Shown: positions 40,645 through 49,410, counted from the first letter of the stretch. The stretch is 58,050 nt of DNA from PXAH01 sp964605645 (GCA_964605645.1 CAZSDJ010000005.1:1-58050), one strand, 5' to 3'. The notes: generated by a model from the letters alone, not told the origin. Made by a program: numbers and translations.

Positions 40645-42999
40645 TTAATTACTTTCTTTTTCTAAAATTATTTGACTTCTTAAATAATATAAAGCTTTTT
40701 TAAAATCTCTTCTAAAAAGTTGATAATCATTTTTTTCTACAAATCGCCTTTTTACCCTAAATTTTTGATAAAATTTAATAGTTTTACCAATATTTTTATA
40801 ATCTATCTCTAAATTAAACCATTGATTATCTACGGATTGATATTTGGGTAAATATTTAACTTCTAAATTAGGAGGGAGAATAACTTCAATATAAGCTGTT
40901 TTTGAAAAAATACCTTTAAAATCAATTGGAAATTCCCTTTCTGCTTTGCTCACTAAACTATCTCTTAGTTCAATTTGATCTAGAGGGCCCAGAATGCGGT
41001 AGGAACCGGCTGGATTTAAAAAATCATCTGCAACAAATTTATAAGTTAAAATAGGCCTTTTATCTAAATCATTTTGATTTTCTATCTTGTAATCTAACAG
41101 CTGAGAAAAAGGAGCAATATCGGTCATTTTTTCAGAAATATCCTCCTTAATCCTGGCAGGATGGCTATACTTTAGATAACCTCTGTAACCGGAGGCGAAA
41201 TAACCAAAGGGGGATATTTCTCGTTTTATTTTTGCTTTTTGATTTTGTTCAATATTAATATTCATAGAATAAACAACACCATTTTCTTTATTAACAGGTG
41301 TTTTCACAATTTCATAATTATTTTCTAAAAATAACAAAACAAGCCTGTTTTGATCAGCTAAAGGAATTTCACCAAAGGGAGTAGTATTTGAAGTTGGATC
41401 CATAAATATGTAATTATCATCAACCTTAACAGCAGCTATCGCATGATTAAAAGTAATCGAAGGAAAATCTTTAGTAATGGGATACATCCGGCGCGTCGGG
41501 ATAAGCACAGGGTAAGCATCGATACCGGCTTCTTTCAATAAAGCAACTAGTAAAATAGCTTGATCCTTGCAATCACCGTATTTATTGACAAAGACATCAA
41601 CCGCCGAATGAGGTTCATAACCACTATCCCCATACTCAATTGCCACATAACGAACTTCTTTTGCTACAAATTCATAGATAGCTTTTGCTTGAGTAAATTT
41701 ATTTTTTTTATTTTTAATTAAATTATGTAAAAAATTTTTTATTTCTGGATTTAAAATTGCTTTATCTTTATACAAAAAAGACCACCACTTATAAATATTT
41801 TGCCAAGATGAAAAACTAGATACTAAAATTGCGGGATTGATGTTAGCTATAGGAGGCATGTTGTATTCATCAACTATTGGTTTGAGCTTATTAAATCCCC
41901 AATTATACGTTATTTTGGCTAGTTTTGTATTGATATCCGGCTTAAGGTTTATCCCTTTAGCTAATTCTTGATTAAAAAATTTAATATTTACTTTTTTAGA
42001 TTCCGGTACTATTAATTTAAATTTAGCTTTAAATATCGGCTGAGTTTCCCAAATTCTATAAATAAAATTAAAATTATCTTTGTCAATAAGTTTTGAAGAA
42101 TAAATTTTAACTTTATATTCTAAGTAAGACTCAATATCAACAGCCGGCATCGATATAATAAAAGCACGGGAATTACTATAAAGCGGAAAATCAAGATATC
42201 TGCTTACATCTCTTATGTTTTCCCGGCCGGCATAAATTACTTTGCCTGCCTTAGCTATAGTTCTTGCATATTCAAGCTCAACTTTTTCATAAGTTGAATC
42301 ATAACCTATTTCTACCTCAGCAGATTTCTTCCCTCTTTCTTTTAGAATTTGCTTGATAACATGAATAGTTGATACAAAAGTTTGATTGGGCAGCACTTCT
42401 AAAGATTCATCTACGAAAAGTATTACTGATGCTTCATCTTTAATCCCGCTGATAAAATTTTCTGCTTGCTTCGATAACTTTTTAATATTTTCCGGAAAAA
42501 TATTTTCTATTTTTTTTTGTATCGACGTAATTCTTTTGGCTGCTTTTTCAGCATAAGGTTTTTTAACTTTTCCATATATTTGGATAGCTTTGGGAAATAA
42601 GTTTTTTTCTTCTAGAAGTTGCCCATACAAAAACATTGCTTCAGGATCTTCTAAGCTGTCTCTAATTTTTTGATAGATTTCTATGGCTTGATCGTATTGC
42701 CTTGACTTTACTAAAGTTTTTGCAAGAAATACTTTTGCTGTGTAATCATTTAAACTTTTCAGGAGTTTTTCCGCTCTTTGATAATCGCGGAAATCATAAC
42801 AGAAATTAGCTAATTTTATTATTAACTTTTTGTTATCGGGATTTTTCTTTATTTTTTCTTGGTAATAACTGACAGTTTGTTCGTACTTACTTTGCAGCTG
42901 TTTTAAAGAAGTGCCGCTAGCTAGATTGTCTTTATCATTTTTACTTACACAGCCTATTAAAAATAAAAAGATTGCTATTATAAATAATTTTTTAATCAT
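40645..42999 (-). CDS. TPR - DUF3857 - transglutaminase-like lipoprotein
   Basis: This is a 784-residue exported lipoprotein: a signal peptide ends in the lipobox FLIGC with lipidated C17. TPR-like helices follow (about 35-165). A DUF3857-type beta domain (about 190-400) precedes a transglutaminase-like core with the catalytic triad C477 (KYGDCKDQ), H519 (FNHAIAAV) and D534 (FMDPTS). A C-terminal beta region runs to 784. Such proteins sit in the periplasm or outer membrane and are found in Gram-negative lineages; substrates are unknown. It pairs with the downstream PilZ-toroid gene, and both end in extracytoplasmic domains. Confidence 0.82.
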   Translation of the reverse strand: MIKKLFIIAIFLFLIGCVSKNDKDNLASGTSLKQLQSKYEQTVSYYQEKIKKNPDNKKLIIKLANFCYDFRDYQRAEKLLKSLNDYTAKVFLAKTLVKSRQYDQAIEIYQKIRDSLEDPEAMFLYGQLLEEKNLFPKAIQIYGKVKKPYAEKAAKRITSIQKKIENIFPENIKKLSKQAENFISGIKDEASVILFVDESLEVLPNQTFVSTIHVIKQILKERGKKSAEVEIGYDSTYEKVELEYARTIAKAGKVIYAGRENIRDVSRYLDFPLYSNSRAFIISMPAVDIESYLEYKVKIYSSKLIDKDNFNFIYRIWETQPIFKAKFKLIVPESKKVNIKFFNQELAKGINLKPDINTKLAKITYNWGFNKLKPIVDEYNMPPIANINPAILVSSFSSWQNIYKWWSFLYKDKAILNPEIKNFLHNLIKNKKNKFTQAKAIYEFVAKEVRYVAIEYGDSGYEPHSAVDVFVNKYGDCKDQAILLVALLKEAGIDAYPVLIPTRRMYPITKDFPSITFNHAIAAVKVDDNYIFMDPTSNTTPFGEIPLADQNRLVLLFLENNYEIVKTPVNKENGVVYSMNINIEQNQKAKIKREISPFGYFASGYRGYLKYSHPARIKEDISEKMTDIAPFSQLLDYKIENQNDLDKRPILTYKFVADDFLNPAGSYRILGPLDQIELRDSLVSKAEREFPIDFKGIFSKTAYIEVILPPNLEVKYLPKYQSVDNQWFNLEIDYKNIGKTIKFYQKFRVKRRFVEKNDYQLFRRDFKKALYYLRSQIILEKESN

Positions 43000-43041
43000 C
43001 TCTTAATTAAATTTGATTTAACAATTTGGAAATTCGGCAAA

Positions 43042-44190
43042 TTATAAATTTTTTAGAAACTTTTCGATTCTTATCACAGCTTCTTTTAAATTGTCTAAGG
43101 AATTTGCATATGAGATACGAATATAGTCTTTATAGCTTGAGCCAAAAGCCAGGCCCGGGACAACAGCAACTTTTTCTTCCATCAGTAATTTTTTTGCAAA
43201 TTCTAAAGAATTTAGCTTGAAATTAGCTAAAGAAACAAAGCAATAGAATGCTCCTTGCGGTTGAGACACTATTAAATCAAGCCTTTTTAATTCTTTAACC
43301 AAAAAATCCCTTCTCTGCAGATATTCTGCTTTCATAGCTTTAACTTCTCGAGTTGCGAATAAAGCTTCAGATGCTGCCACTTGAGATACTACTGGCCCGC
43401 ACATTACAGAATAAGAATGAATTTTGGTCATCGCCTCAATAATTTTAAAATCGCCGCAAGCAAAACCTACCCGAAAGCCGGTCATTGCATGCCCTTTTGA
43501 AAAACCATTTAAAAAGATTGTCTTCTTTTTTGCCTTTTTAGACAAAGAAGAAAAACAAGTATGTTTTTGTTTATAGGTTAATAAATCATAAGTTTCATCA
43601 CTTATTACAACAATATCTTTTTTAGATAACATTTTTTCTATTTTTTGAAGTTCTAAAGAAGTATAAGTAGCGCCGGAAGGGTTAGAAGGATAATTTAATA
43701 TTATTGCTTTTGGATTTTGCTTTAACAACTCCGCTAATTTTTTTAAATCAATTTTAAAGTTATCTTCTTGTTTTGTCTCCAGCAACAGAACTTTTCCGTG
43801 ATTTAATTCCACCAAAGCCGGATAAGCAACATAGTAAGGGGCAACAACAATTACTTTATCTTTGGGATTAAGAATGGCCCGTAAAGATAAATCCAAGCCC
43901 TCACTTACGCCTACAGTAATCAAAATTTCTTTGTTTGGATCATAGGTTAACTTATATTGATTTTTTAAATAATCAGCTATAGACTCTCTCAGCAAAACTA
44001 ACCCTTTATTCGAAGTATATGAGGTGTAACCTTCTTCAAGCGCAGTTATCGCTTTTTCTCGTATTCTCCAAGGGGTAATAAAATCCGGTTCCCCCACCCC
44101 TAAAGAGATAACATCCGGCATCCCTAAAACCAAATCAAAAAATTCTCTTATCCCAGAAGGAGCCATCTTTTCTACATGTTTAGATATCAT
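43042..44190 (-). CDS. PLP-dependent class I/II aminotransferase
   Basis: This 382-residue fold-type I aminotransferase belongs to the AspC-like group, often aromatic or alanine-type. It has VGEPDF at about 33-38, YTSNKG, NYPSNPSG, SDETYD and the PLP lysine K232 in NGFSKGHAMTGFRVGF. A C-terminal Arg in YIRISYA binds the substrate carboxylate. I choose the ATG at 44190 (MISKHVEKM); a start 14 codons upstream would lie in the word repeat. It is encoded next to an Lrp/AsnC regulator, which is a common pairing and suggests amino-acid-responsive control. Confidence 0.9.
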   Translation of the reverse strand: MISKHVEKMAPSGIREFFDLVLGMPDVISLGVGEPDFITPWRIREKAITALEEGYTSYTSNKGLVLLRESIADYLKNQYKLTYDPNKEILITVGVSEGLDLSLRAILNPKDKVIVVAPYYVAYPALVELNHGKVLLLETKQEDNFKIDLKKLAELLKQNPKAIILNYPSNPSGATYTSLELQKIEKMLSKKDIVVISDETYDLLTYKQKHTCFSSLSKKAKKKTIFLNGFSKGHAMTGFRVGFACGDFKIIEAMTKIHSYSVMCGPVVSQVAASEALFATREVKAMKAEYLQRRDFLVKELKRLDLIVSQPQGAFYCFVSLANFKLNSLEFAKKLLMEEKVAVVPGLAFGSSYKDYIRISYANSLDNLKEAVIRIEKFLKNL

Positions 44191-44203
44191 CTTGAATAAA
44201 CCT

Positions 44204-44334
44204 CGAAATTCGAATATCGAAATTCGAAACAAGTTGAAAATTTAAATTACTAATATTTAAAATTACTTTCATCCTGATTATGCATTTTTATTAATAATAT
44301 TGTTTCGGATTTCGAATTTAAAACTTCGAATTTT
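44204..44334. repeat. TTCGAAATTCGAA inverted word repeat between lrp and aminotransferase genes
   Basis: CGAAATTCGAATATCGAAATTCGAAAC (in pieces over 44204-44230) is mirrored by GTTTCGGATTTCGAATTT and AACTTCGAATTTTC (44301-44334). It is an imperfect palindrome of about 130 bases around an AT-rich centre. It is another member of the intergenic word-palindrome class, with TTCGAA as the word. The ribosome site of the aminotransferase gene lies within its edge. Confidence 0.6.
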
Positions 44335-44337
44335 CTT

Positions 44338-44820
44338 TTAGTAGGTTATCGGTAACCTTCTATTTTTATCTTTTTTTACCAAAATTACGCCATCTTCTTT
44401 ATATTTCTTTAACATAAAATGAGTAGCTGTTCTTTTCACTGCACTTAAAGGTGATAATTTTTCCGATACAAAACTGGCTACAGTATTAATATCCGGGCCA
44501 ACAACTTCAATCAATAAATCATAAGTTCCTGATAATAGAAAACAATTTTTTACTTCCGGAAATTGATAAATTCTTTGGGCAATTAAATCAAAACCTACAT
44601 CTTTTTGGGGATTAACTTCTACTTCAATTAATGCTACAACTTTCTGACAATCTTTTACTTTTTCTTTATTGATTAAAGTTTTATATTTAACAATTATCCC
44701 TTTTTTTTCATATTTTTTGATAGCTGTTTCAATTTGTTTCTTGGTTTTGCCTGTTAATTTTTGTAAATCTTCTATCGGAATCCGGGCATTATTTTCTAAA
44801 ATTTCTAAAATTTGATCCAT
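44338..44820 (-). CDS. Lrp/AsnC family transcriptional regulator
   Basis: This is a 160-residue protein. The N-terminal winged HTH is at about 1-50 (LEILENNARIPIEDLQKLTGKTKKQIETAIKKYEKKGII), and a C-terminal RAM/ligand-binding domain at about 60-140 contains VALIEVEV, FLLSGTYDLLIEVVG and SEKLSPLSAVKRTATHFMLKKYK. It likely senses an amino acid and regulates the adjacent aminotransferase and itself. The upstream region has strong palindromes, including a perfect CCTTGACATC/GATGTCAAGG inverted repeat, although these belong to a dispersed repeat and need not be its operator. AAAGGAGG precedes the ATG. Confidence 0.88.
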   Translation of the reverse strand: MDQILEILENNARIPIEDLQKLTGKTKKQIETAIKKYEKKGIIVKYKTLINKEKVKDCQKVVALIEVEVNPQKDVGFDLIAQRIYQFPEVKNCFLLSGTYDLLIEVVGPDINTVASFVSEKLSPLSAVKRTATHFMLKKYKEDGVILVKKDKNRRLPITY

Positions 44821-44822
44821 AA

Positions 44823-44943
44823 TTAACCTCCTTTAATGAGACTTGTCCTTGATACCCAAGCCTCTATAATTTAAATTTGTCAAGGGCTTAGTCGAATTAA
44901 ATCCTTGACATCAAAGATGTCAAGGGTCAATTCGGTCTCATGA
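44823..44943. repeat. TGTCAAGG palindromic repeat, empty copy (upstream of lrp)
   Basis: An 89-base arm (44823-44911), from the ribosome site TTAACCTCC to CCTTGACAT, matches 49411-49499 with 8 mismatches by my count. After only five bases (CAAAG) the second arm ATGTCAAGGGTCAATTCGG begins at 44917, giving a perfect 10-bp hairpin CCTTGACATC-TTT-GATGTCAAGG on the minus strand. In the other copy a GIY-YIG gene replaces these five bases. Outer words GAGAC and GTCTC also pair. Confidence 0.8.
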
Positions 44944-44973
44944 TTTAGTCTTCCTTCTGTCGCCTAAATCATG
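44939..44973. repeat. perfect 10-bp hairpin upstream of lrp
   Basis: CATGATTTAG (44939-44948) and CTAAATCATG (44964-44973) form a perfect inverted repeat around 15 bases. It adjoins the TGTCAAGG element and fills much of the 224-base gap between the exonuclease and lrp genes. The rest of the gap to 45044 shows no gene. Confidence 0.55.
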
Positions 44974-45044
44974 GCCTCATTGAAATTATACTGTTTTTAG
45001 CCGCCAATATCAAGCAACTTCATACGTACAACAAAACTTCTGTT

Positions 45045-45623
45045 TTATATCCCATATAAATTAATAATGTTTTTAGCTTGCAGAGGCTGTTTTTTTTCTA
45101 TAATTTCGATCAATTTACAAAATATTAAATAAGTTACATAAGCATCATCTTTGGCACGATGAAATTTTATATTGGAGGTTAACTTAAAAGATTCAGCTAC
45201 TGATTCTAATCGATAGCTTTTTAAAGAAATTGTTTTTTTAGCCATAATTAATACATCAATCAAAGGCAATTCCAGGTGATTAAAGCAATTTTTTTTCAAT
45301 TGATAATTTATAAAACCGATATCAAAAGCAATATTATAAGCACATAAAATACCGCGGGATAAGAAATCTGTTAATTTTTTTGAAATATCTTTAAAGTAAG
45401 GCGCTCCAATCAAATCTTTATCTGAAATATTATGAATGCAAAAAGCAGAATAAGGAACTTTTTGGTGAGGATGAACTAAAGTATGAAATTCATCTATTAT
45501 CTTTCCGTTTTTAACTAATATTGCAGCAACTTCACAAATAGAACTTCTTTCAACTAACAACCCGGTTGTTTCTAAATCGAGAAACACCAAGGGACATTCT
45601 TTAATATTTTTACTTAAATCCAT
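45045..45623 (-). CDS. DnaQ-like 3'-5' exonuclease (DEDDh family)
   Basis: This 192-residue single-domain exonuclease has motif I FLDLETTGL (D and E), HNISDKDL, motif II AYNIAFDIGFIN and motif III FHRAKDDAYVTYLIF (H-x4-D). It is similar to the epsilon proofreading subunit of DNA polymerase III or to stand-alone RNase T-like enzymes. It is not fused to a helicase or polymerase here. It is followed downstream by the repeat-rich gap before lrp. Confidence 0.88.
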   Translation of the reverse strand: MDLSKNIKECPLVFLDLETTGLLVERSSICEVAAILVKNGKIIDEFHTLVHPHQKVPYSAFCIHNISDKDLIGAPYFKDISKKLTDFLSRGILCAYNIAFDIGFINYQLKKNCFNHLELPLIDVLIMAKKTISLKSYRLESVAESFKLTSNIKFHRAKDDAYVTYLIFCKLIEIIEKKQPLQAKNIINLYGI

Positions 45624-45638
45624 TTTGTAATTTTTGGC

Positions 45639-46052
45639 TTACGTTAAGACTTTAACCGCAATTTTTCTGTTTCTTGATTTTGTGTCAAAGTTTATCAAAA
45701 TCACTTGCTGCCAGGTGCCTAAATCAAGTTCTCCGTTGGTTACAGAAACAAAAAAATTTGTTTTTAGAAAAGAGCTTTTTAGATGGGAGTGGGCATTGTC
45801 ATCGGCCCAAGTAGCATTATGAGAATAATCCTTCTTAAAAGGAAAGAGCTTGTCGAAAGTATACTTTAGGTCTTTAATCAAGCCTGATTCAAATTCCGCG
45901 GTGGTGATTGCGGCAGTTGAACCAATAGACGAAAGAAATAGTATTGCATCTGTCAATGATTCTTCTTGAACTATTTTCTCTAAGTCAGAAGTGATATCAA
46001 CCATACCTGCTTCCGGTTCTAATTTTTTTTCTATATAATAAGTTTTAAGCAT
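45639..46052 (-). CDS. YjbQ/UPF0047 family protein
   Basis: This 137-residue protein has the UPF0047 pattern: TTAEFESGLIKDLKYTFDKLFP, the metal-site segment ATWADDNAHSHLKSSFL and the C-terminal DLGTWQQVILINFDTKSRNRKI. YjbQ proteins form trimers and have been reported to have a weak thiamine-phosphate-synthase activity; the true role is unclear. It is close-packed between the tRNA-binding protein and the exonuclease genes. Confidence 0.85.
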   Translation of the reverse strand: MLKTYYIEKKLEPEAGMVDITSDLEKIVQEESLTDAILFLSSIGSTAAITTAEFESGLIKDLKYTFDKLFPFKKDYSHNATWADDNAHSHLKSSFLKTNFFVSVTNGELDLGTWQQVILINFDTKSRNRKIAVKVLT

Positions 46053-46054
46053 CT

Positions 46055-46375
46055 TTATCTGATTAAGCTCCCTGGTTTAATATTTTTATCTGAGGTCAAA
46101 ATACTTACATCATCATTAGATTCTGCAGCAAGAATCATCCCTTCTGACTTTGCTCCTCTGATGTTTTTTGGTTCAAGATTTACCAAAACCGGCACCAATT
46201 TTCCTTCTAAATCTGATATATCATAAAAAGGCTTTATCCCTGCTACCAGTTGTATTGTTTTATCTCCAATGTCTAAAGTAAGAAGGTATAATTTTTCCGC
46301 ATTAGGATGATCTTCTACTTTAATTATTTTTCCAATCTTTATCTCTAATTTTTTAAAATCTTCAAAAGTTACCAT
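46055..46375 (-). CDS. tRNA-binding OB-fold protein (MetG-beta / CsaA type)
   Basis: This 106-residue stand-alone tRNA-binding domain has KLEIKIGKIIKVEDHPNAEKLYLLTLDIG, LVAGIKPFYD, LVPVLVNLEPKNIRGAKSEGMILAA and a final GSLIR-like end. It corresponds to the C-terminal dimerisation/tRNA-binding domain of methionyl-tRNA synthetase when encoded separately (beta subunit), or to CsaA/YgjH. The catalytic metG is not in the window. It is two bases upstream of yjbQ. Confidence 0.85.
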   Translation of the reverse strand: MVTFEDFKKLEIKIGKIIKVEDHPNAEKLYLLTLDIGDKTIQLVAGIKPFYDISDLEGKLVPVLVNLEPKNIRGAKSEGMILAAESNDDVSILTSDKNIKPGSLIR

Positions 46376-46388
46376 TTGATTCTCCTTT

Positions 46389-46694
46389 CTAAAAAAAATC
46401 TTTCACTATCAACCACAACAATACAACAATTATAATAGTTGATCCGATATAAAAATCATTAAAATATAAAAATTCTTTTATTTTATTGCCTAGATTATGG
46501 CTATTATCTGTTAAATTATATTGTTTGTTAATTTTTGGTTTAATTTGCATAATATCATTTTTTTTAAACCGTAAAAACTCTCCCCCAATGCGAAAATGAG
46601 GGATACTATTATCTTGAGCTAGATTAATGATTTCTTGTTCCGGTAACCCCAGCTCATGGGAAACTTCTCTGGTTGTCATTAATTTTGTTGTCAT
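46389..46694 (-). CDS. excisionase/MerR-type HTH protein with C-terminal membrane anchor
   Basis: This is a 101-residue protein. Residues 3-55 form a helix-turn-helix of the excisionase family (LMTTREVSHELGLPEQEIINLAQDNSIPHFRIGGEFLRFKKNDI), and residues about 80-99 a hydrophobic helix (GSTIIIVVLLWLIVKDFF). This predicts a DNA-binding domain tethered to the inner membrane. The preceding gene encodes a bactofilin with a similar HTH at its end. The function is unknown; chromosome or gene tethering to the envelope is conceivable. Confidence 0.7.
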   Translation of the reverse strand: MTTKLMTTREVSHELGLPEQEIINLAQDNSIPHFRIGGEFLRFKKNDIMQIKPKINKQYNLTDNSHNLGNKIKEFLYFNDFYIGSTIIIVVLLWLIVKDFF

Positions 46695-46706
46695 TTTAAT
46701 TACCTT

Positions 46707-47189
46707 TTATGTTTTAGTGGCCATCCATTGGTCAACCATTTTGCGGTCAAACCATAACTTCTTGCCTTCTTTCTCCACAGGGATTTTATCATTTTCTACC
46801 CATTCTATAACTTTTTCTTTTTCCACTGAAAGATAATCTGATATTTCATCTAAAGAAACTTTATTATCAGACATCTGACAATTACCGTCAAAGATTGCTC
46901 CTTCCTCTATCGAAATTGCACTGCTATGGATATCTCCGCAAACTTCTGCTGTTGAAAATAATTTAACATTATCGGCCTTAATCGTTCCGATTACTTTCCC
47001 GGAAATAATTACATTTTCCCCTTTGATTTGAGCTTTCACAGATGCTGTTTCACCAATAATCAGATTTCCTTTGGTAGTCAAATTACCGTCAAACTCTCCA
47101 TTTATTCTTAAATTTACAGGATCAGAAAAAACCAAACTTCCCTGCATGGTTGCATCTACGTCAAGAAATTTTTCTTTTTTTCTTGCCAT
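46707..47189 (-). CDS. bactofilin with C-terminal excisionase-like HTH
   Basis: This is a 160-residue protein. Residues about 10-108 show the bactofilin beta-helix repeats (MQGSLVFSDPVNLRINGEFDGNLTT, LIIGETASVKAQIKG, VIISGKVIGTIKA, VKLFSTAEVCGDI, ISIEEGAIFDGNC). Residues about 112-158 form an HTH_17/excisionase-type domain (KVSLDEISDYLSVEKEKVIEWV followed by KLWFDRKMVDQWM). Bactofilins polymerise into cytoskeletal filaments on the membrane. A DNA-binding tail would let the filament hold DNA. AGGAGG is present upstream. Confidence 0.78.
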   Translation of the reverse strand: MARKKEKFLDVDATMQGSLVFSDPVNLRINGEFDGNLTTKGNLIIGETASVKAQIKGENVIISGKVIGTIKADNVKLFSTAEVCGDIHSSAISIEEGAIFDGNCQMSDNKVSLDEISDYLSVEKEKVIEWVENDKIPVEKEGKKLWFDRKMVDQWMATKT

Positions 47190-47203
47190 TTTAACCTCCT
47201 TAA

Positions 47204-48193
47204 TTAACCTGCCTTTAAATTTAAGCTGCTAGTTACTCCTTTTTTATTATACAAATAAAAACCTAATCCTGCAACCATCGCCCCGTTATCCTGAGTATAC
47301 TCTAGAGGGGGTATGAGAAAATTAATAGCTTGCTTATTTTGTTCTTCTTTAAGCCTTTTTCGTAAATAACTGTTAGCTATAACCCCTCCTCCGCAACTAA
47401 CACGCTTAATTTTTTTAATTTTAGAAGCTTCCACTATTGTTTTTACAATTGTCTCTACTAAAGAAAATTGAAAAGAAGATAATAACTTCTTTTTTAACTC
47501 GAGATTTAATTTTTTGTTTTCTTTCTCTAAACTTTGCTTCTTATAAACTAATGCTGTTTTTATTCCGCTAAAACTTAAATTAAGATTTTTTTTGCCACAT
47601 CTAAAATAAAAATCTTTTTTGTATTTTGGCTCAAACAGCTTATCAATGATTGGCCCGCCGGGATATCCTAAGCCATAGCTTACTGCTACCTTGTCTAAAA
47701 CTTCTCCACAAGCATCATCTTGAGTTCTGCCAATCATTTTTATTTTATCTATTTCTTTTACCTCATAAATACTGGTATGGCCGCCTGATACAACTAACCC
47801 TAAAAAAGGAAATTTCACTTTATGCTTATAATTTAAAAAAGTAGAAAAAAAATGTGCATGAAGATGATTTACCCCCAGAAAAGGAACTCCCAAAGCTAAA
47901 GATAAAGCTTTAGCAAAATTAAGGCCCACCAGCAAAGCTCCAATCAAGCCGGGAGCAGAAGTCGCTGTTACTAAATCTATATCTTTTATTTTTAATTTTG
48001 CTTGTTTTAATGCAATATTTAAGACCTTGTCAATATTGTTAAGATGGGCCCTGGTTGCTATCTCTGGAATTATCCCGCCATACTTTTGATGTAATTTCAA
48101 AGAAGATATAGTTACATTAGAAAGAACTTTTAGATTTTTTAACACGGCCACTGATGTTTCATCACAAGATGTTTCAATCCCTAAAGTATACAT
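47204..48193 (-). CDS. tsaD: tRNA N6-threonylcarbamoyladenosine transferase TsaD
   Basis: This is a 329-residue ASKHA-fold enzyme that transfers threonylcarbamoyl to A37 of ANN-decoding tRNAs with TsaB and TsaE. Motifs are the start LGIETSCDETSVAVL, the metal-binding NHLHAHF (normally HMEGH), LVVSGGHTSIYEV, GYPGGPIID, NLSFSGIKTALV and the VSCGGGVIANSYLR segment, with a C-terminal TQDNGAMVAGLG. It is downstream of the S41 protease and upstream of the bactofilin gene. Confidence 0.95.
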   Translation of the reverse strand: MYTLGIETSCDETSVAVLKNLKVLSNVTISSLKLHQKYGGIIPEIATRAHLNNIDKVLNIALKQAKLKIKDIDLVTATSAPGLIGALLVGLNFAKALSLALGVPFLGVNHLHAHFFSTFLNYKHKVKFPFLGLVVSGGHTSIYEVKEIDKIKMIGRTQDDACGEVLDKVAVSYGLGYPGGPIIDKLFEPKYKKDFYFRCGKKNLNLSFSGIKTALVYKKQSLEKENKKLNLELKKKLLSSFQFSLVETIVKTIVEASKIKKIKRVSCGGGVIANSYLRKRLKEEQNKQAINFLIPPLEYTQDNGAMVAGLGFYLYNKKGVTSSLNLKAG

Positions 48194-48197
48194 AAAA

Positions 48198-49406
48198 TTA
48201 TCTTAATACAATTAACCCTTTCATCAAATCTAAGGCTCTTATTATTTGATAATCTCTTTTATATTCAAAGTTTCTTTCTTTTTCTAATCTTTGGAAAACA
48301 TCTTCTTTTTCTGAAACTTCTTTTTTGGTAACGACTATATCCGGCTCTACTCCTTTTTCATGGATGCTTATTCCACCCGGTGTATAGTAACGAGAGGTGG
48401 TAAGGCGCATCGCTGAACCATCTGATAAAGGGATAATAGTTTGCACTGAACCTTTGCCAAAAGTAGTTTCTCCCATCAGCACAGCACGATTATTGTCGCT
48501 CAAAGCAGCCGCCACAATTTCACTGCCCGATGCACTGCCTTTATTAATCAACACTACAATTGGTATATCTAACACTTTTTTCGAAAAAGAACTGGCCCGG
48601 TATACCATTTCTTCTTGATTCCTCGAATCGGTAGAAACTACGGTTAATCCTTTTTCTAAAAAAATACTTGTTACATCAACCGCCGAGGAAAGAAGCCCGC
48701 CGGGATTATTGCGCATATCCAATATTAATCCTGCCATTTTTTCTTTTTCAAGCTTAGTTAATGTTTTTTCTAAATCTTTTGCGGTAGATTCTCTAAATTC
48801 TGATATTTTTACATAACCAATATCATTTTCTAATATGGAACTATTTTTGATATCTTCTATTTTTATTATCCCTCGAATTATTTCAATCTCTGAAACTTCT
48901 CTCTGGTTTGGGTGCAAAACAGTTAATGTAACTTTTGTCCCCGGGTCTCCTCTCATCTTCTTTACTGCTTCGTTGAGAGTAATCCCTTTGGTTGATTCTC
49001 CGTCAATTTCCACAATAATGTCTTCCGGCTGCATCCCCGCTTCCCAGGCCGGTGTGTCCTCAATTGGTGATATTACCGTAAGCACACCGTCTTTCATTGT
49101 AATTTCTATCCCTAACCCGCCGAATTTCCCTTCAGTCTCAACTATTAAATTTTTATAATCATCAGGGGTCAAAAATTGACTATAAGAATCAAGAGAAGCC
49201 AGTACCCCCTTCATCGCTCCATAAATTAAATCTTTGATAGGTTTTTCCTCAACATATTTTTCTTCAATTGTGGCAATCCCTTCGGCAAAAATATCTAAGT
49301 TCTCAAAAGTTTCTTGCTTTTCTTCTCCTAAAGAATAACCTACTCCATAGCCAAAAAGACTGACAACTAAAACTATTATTAAGAATATCCCTTGTTTTTT
49401 TCTCAT
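48198..49406 (-). CDS. ctpA: C-terminal processing peptidase (S41, CtpA-like)
   Basis: This is a 402-residue envelope protease. It has an N-terminal membrane/signal segment (8-26), an S41 N-terminal cap, a PDZ domain at about 92-175 (GGLGIEITMKDGVLTVISPIEDTPAWEAGMQPEDIIVEIDG in outline), and the S41 core with the catalytic Ser in NKGSASGSE (291-295) and Lys318 in FGKGSVQ. It cleaves C-termini of exported proteins. The start codon is reached through the TTAACCTCC arm of a TGTCAAGG repeat, which supplies its ribosome site AAAGGAGG. Confidence 0.92.
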   Translation of the reverse strand: MRKKQGIFLIIVLVVSLFGYGVGYSLGEEKQETFENLDIFAEGIATIEEKYVEEKPIKDLIYGAMKGVLASLDSYSQFLTPDDYKNLIVETEGKFGGLGIEITMKDGVLTVISPIEDTPAWEAGMQPEDIIVEIDGESTKGITLNEAVKKMRGDPGTKVTLTVLHPNQREVSEIEIIRGIIKIEDIKNSSILENDIGYVKISEFRESTAKDLEKTLTKLEKEKMAGLILDMRNNPGGLLSSAVDVTSIFLEKGLTVVSTDSRNQEEMVYRASSFSKKVLDIPIVVLINKGSASGSEIVAAALSDNNRAVLMGETTFGKGSVQTIIPLSDGSAMRLTTSRYYTPGGISIHEKGVEPDIVVTKKEVSEKEDVFQRLEKERNFEYKRDYQIIRALDLMKGLIVLR

Positions 49407-49410
49407 TAGT

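Noticed and set aside
44823..44911. TTGACA words in the TGTCAAGG repeats read as promoters
   Set aside because: Several TTGACA-like words occur, but spacing to a -10 element is inconsistent and the words are explained by the inverted-repeat structure. A promoter inside cannot be excluded.
44821..45044. Possible small gene or tRNA in the 224-base gap before lrp
   Set aside because: No cloverleaf or convincing frame; the gap is explained by the repeat element and a hairpin.
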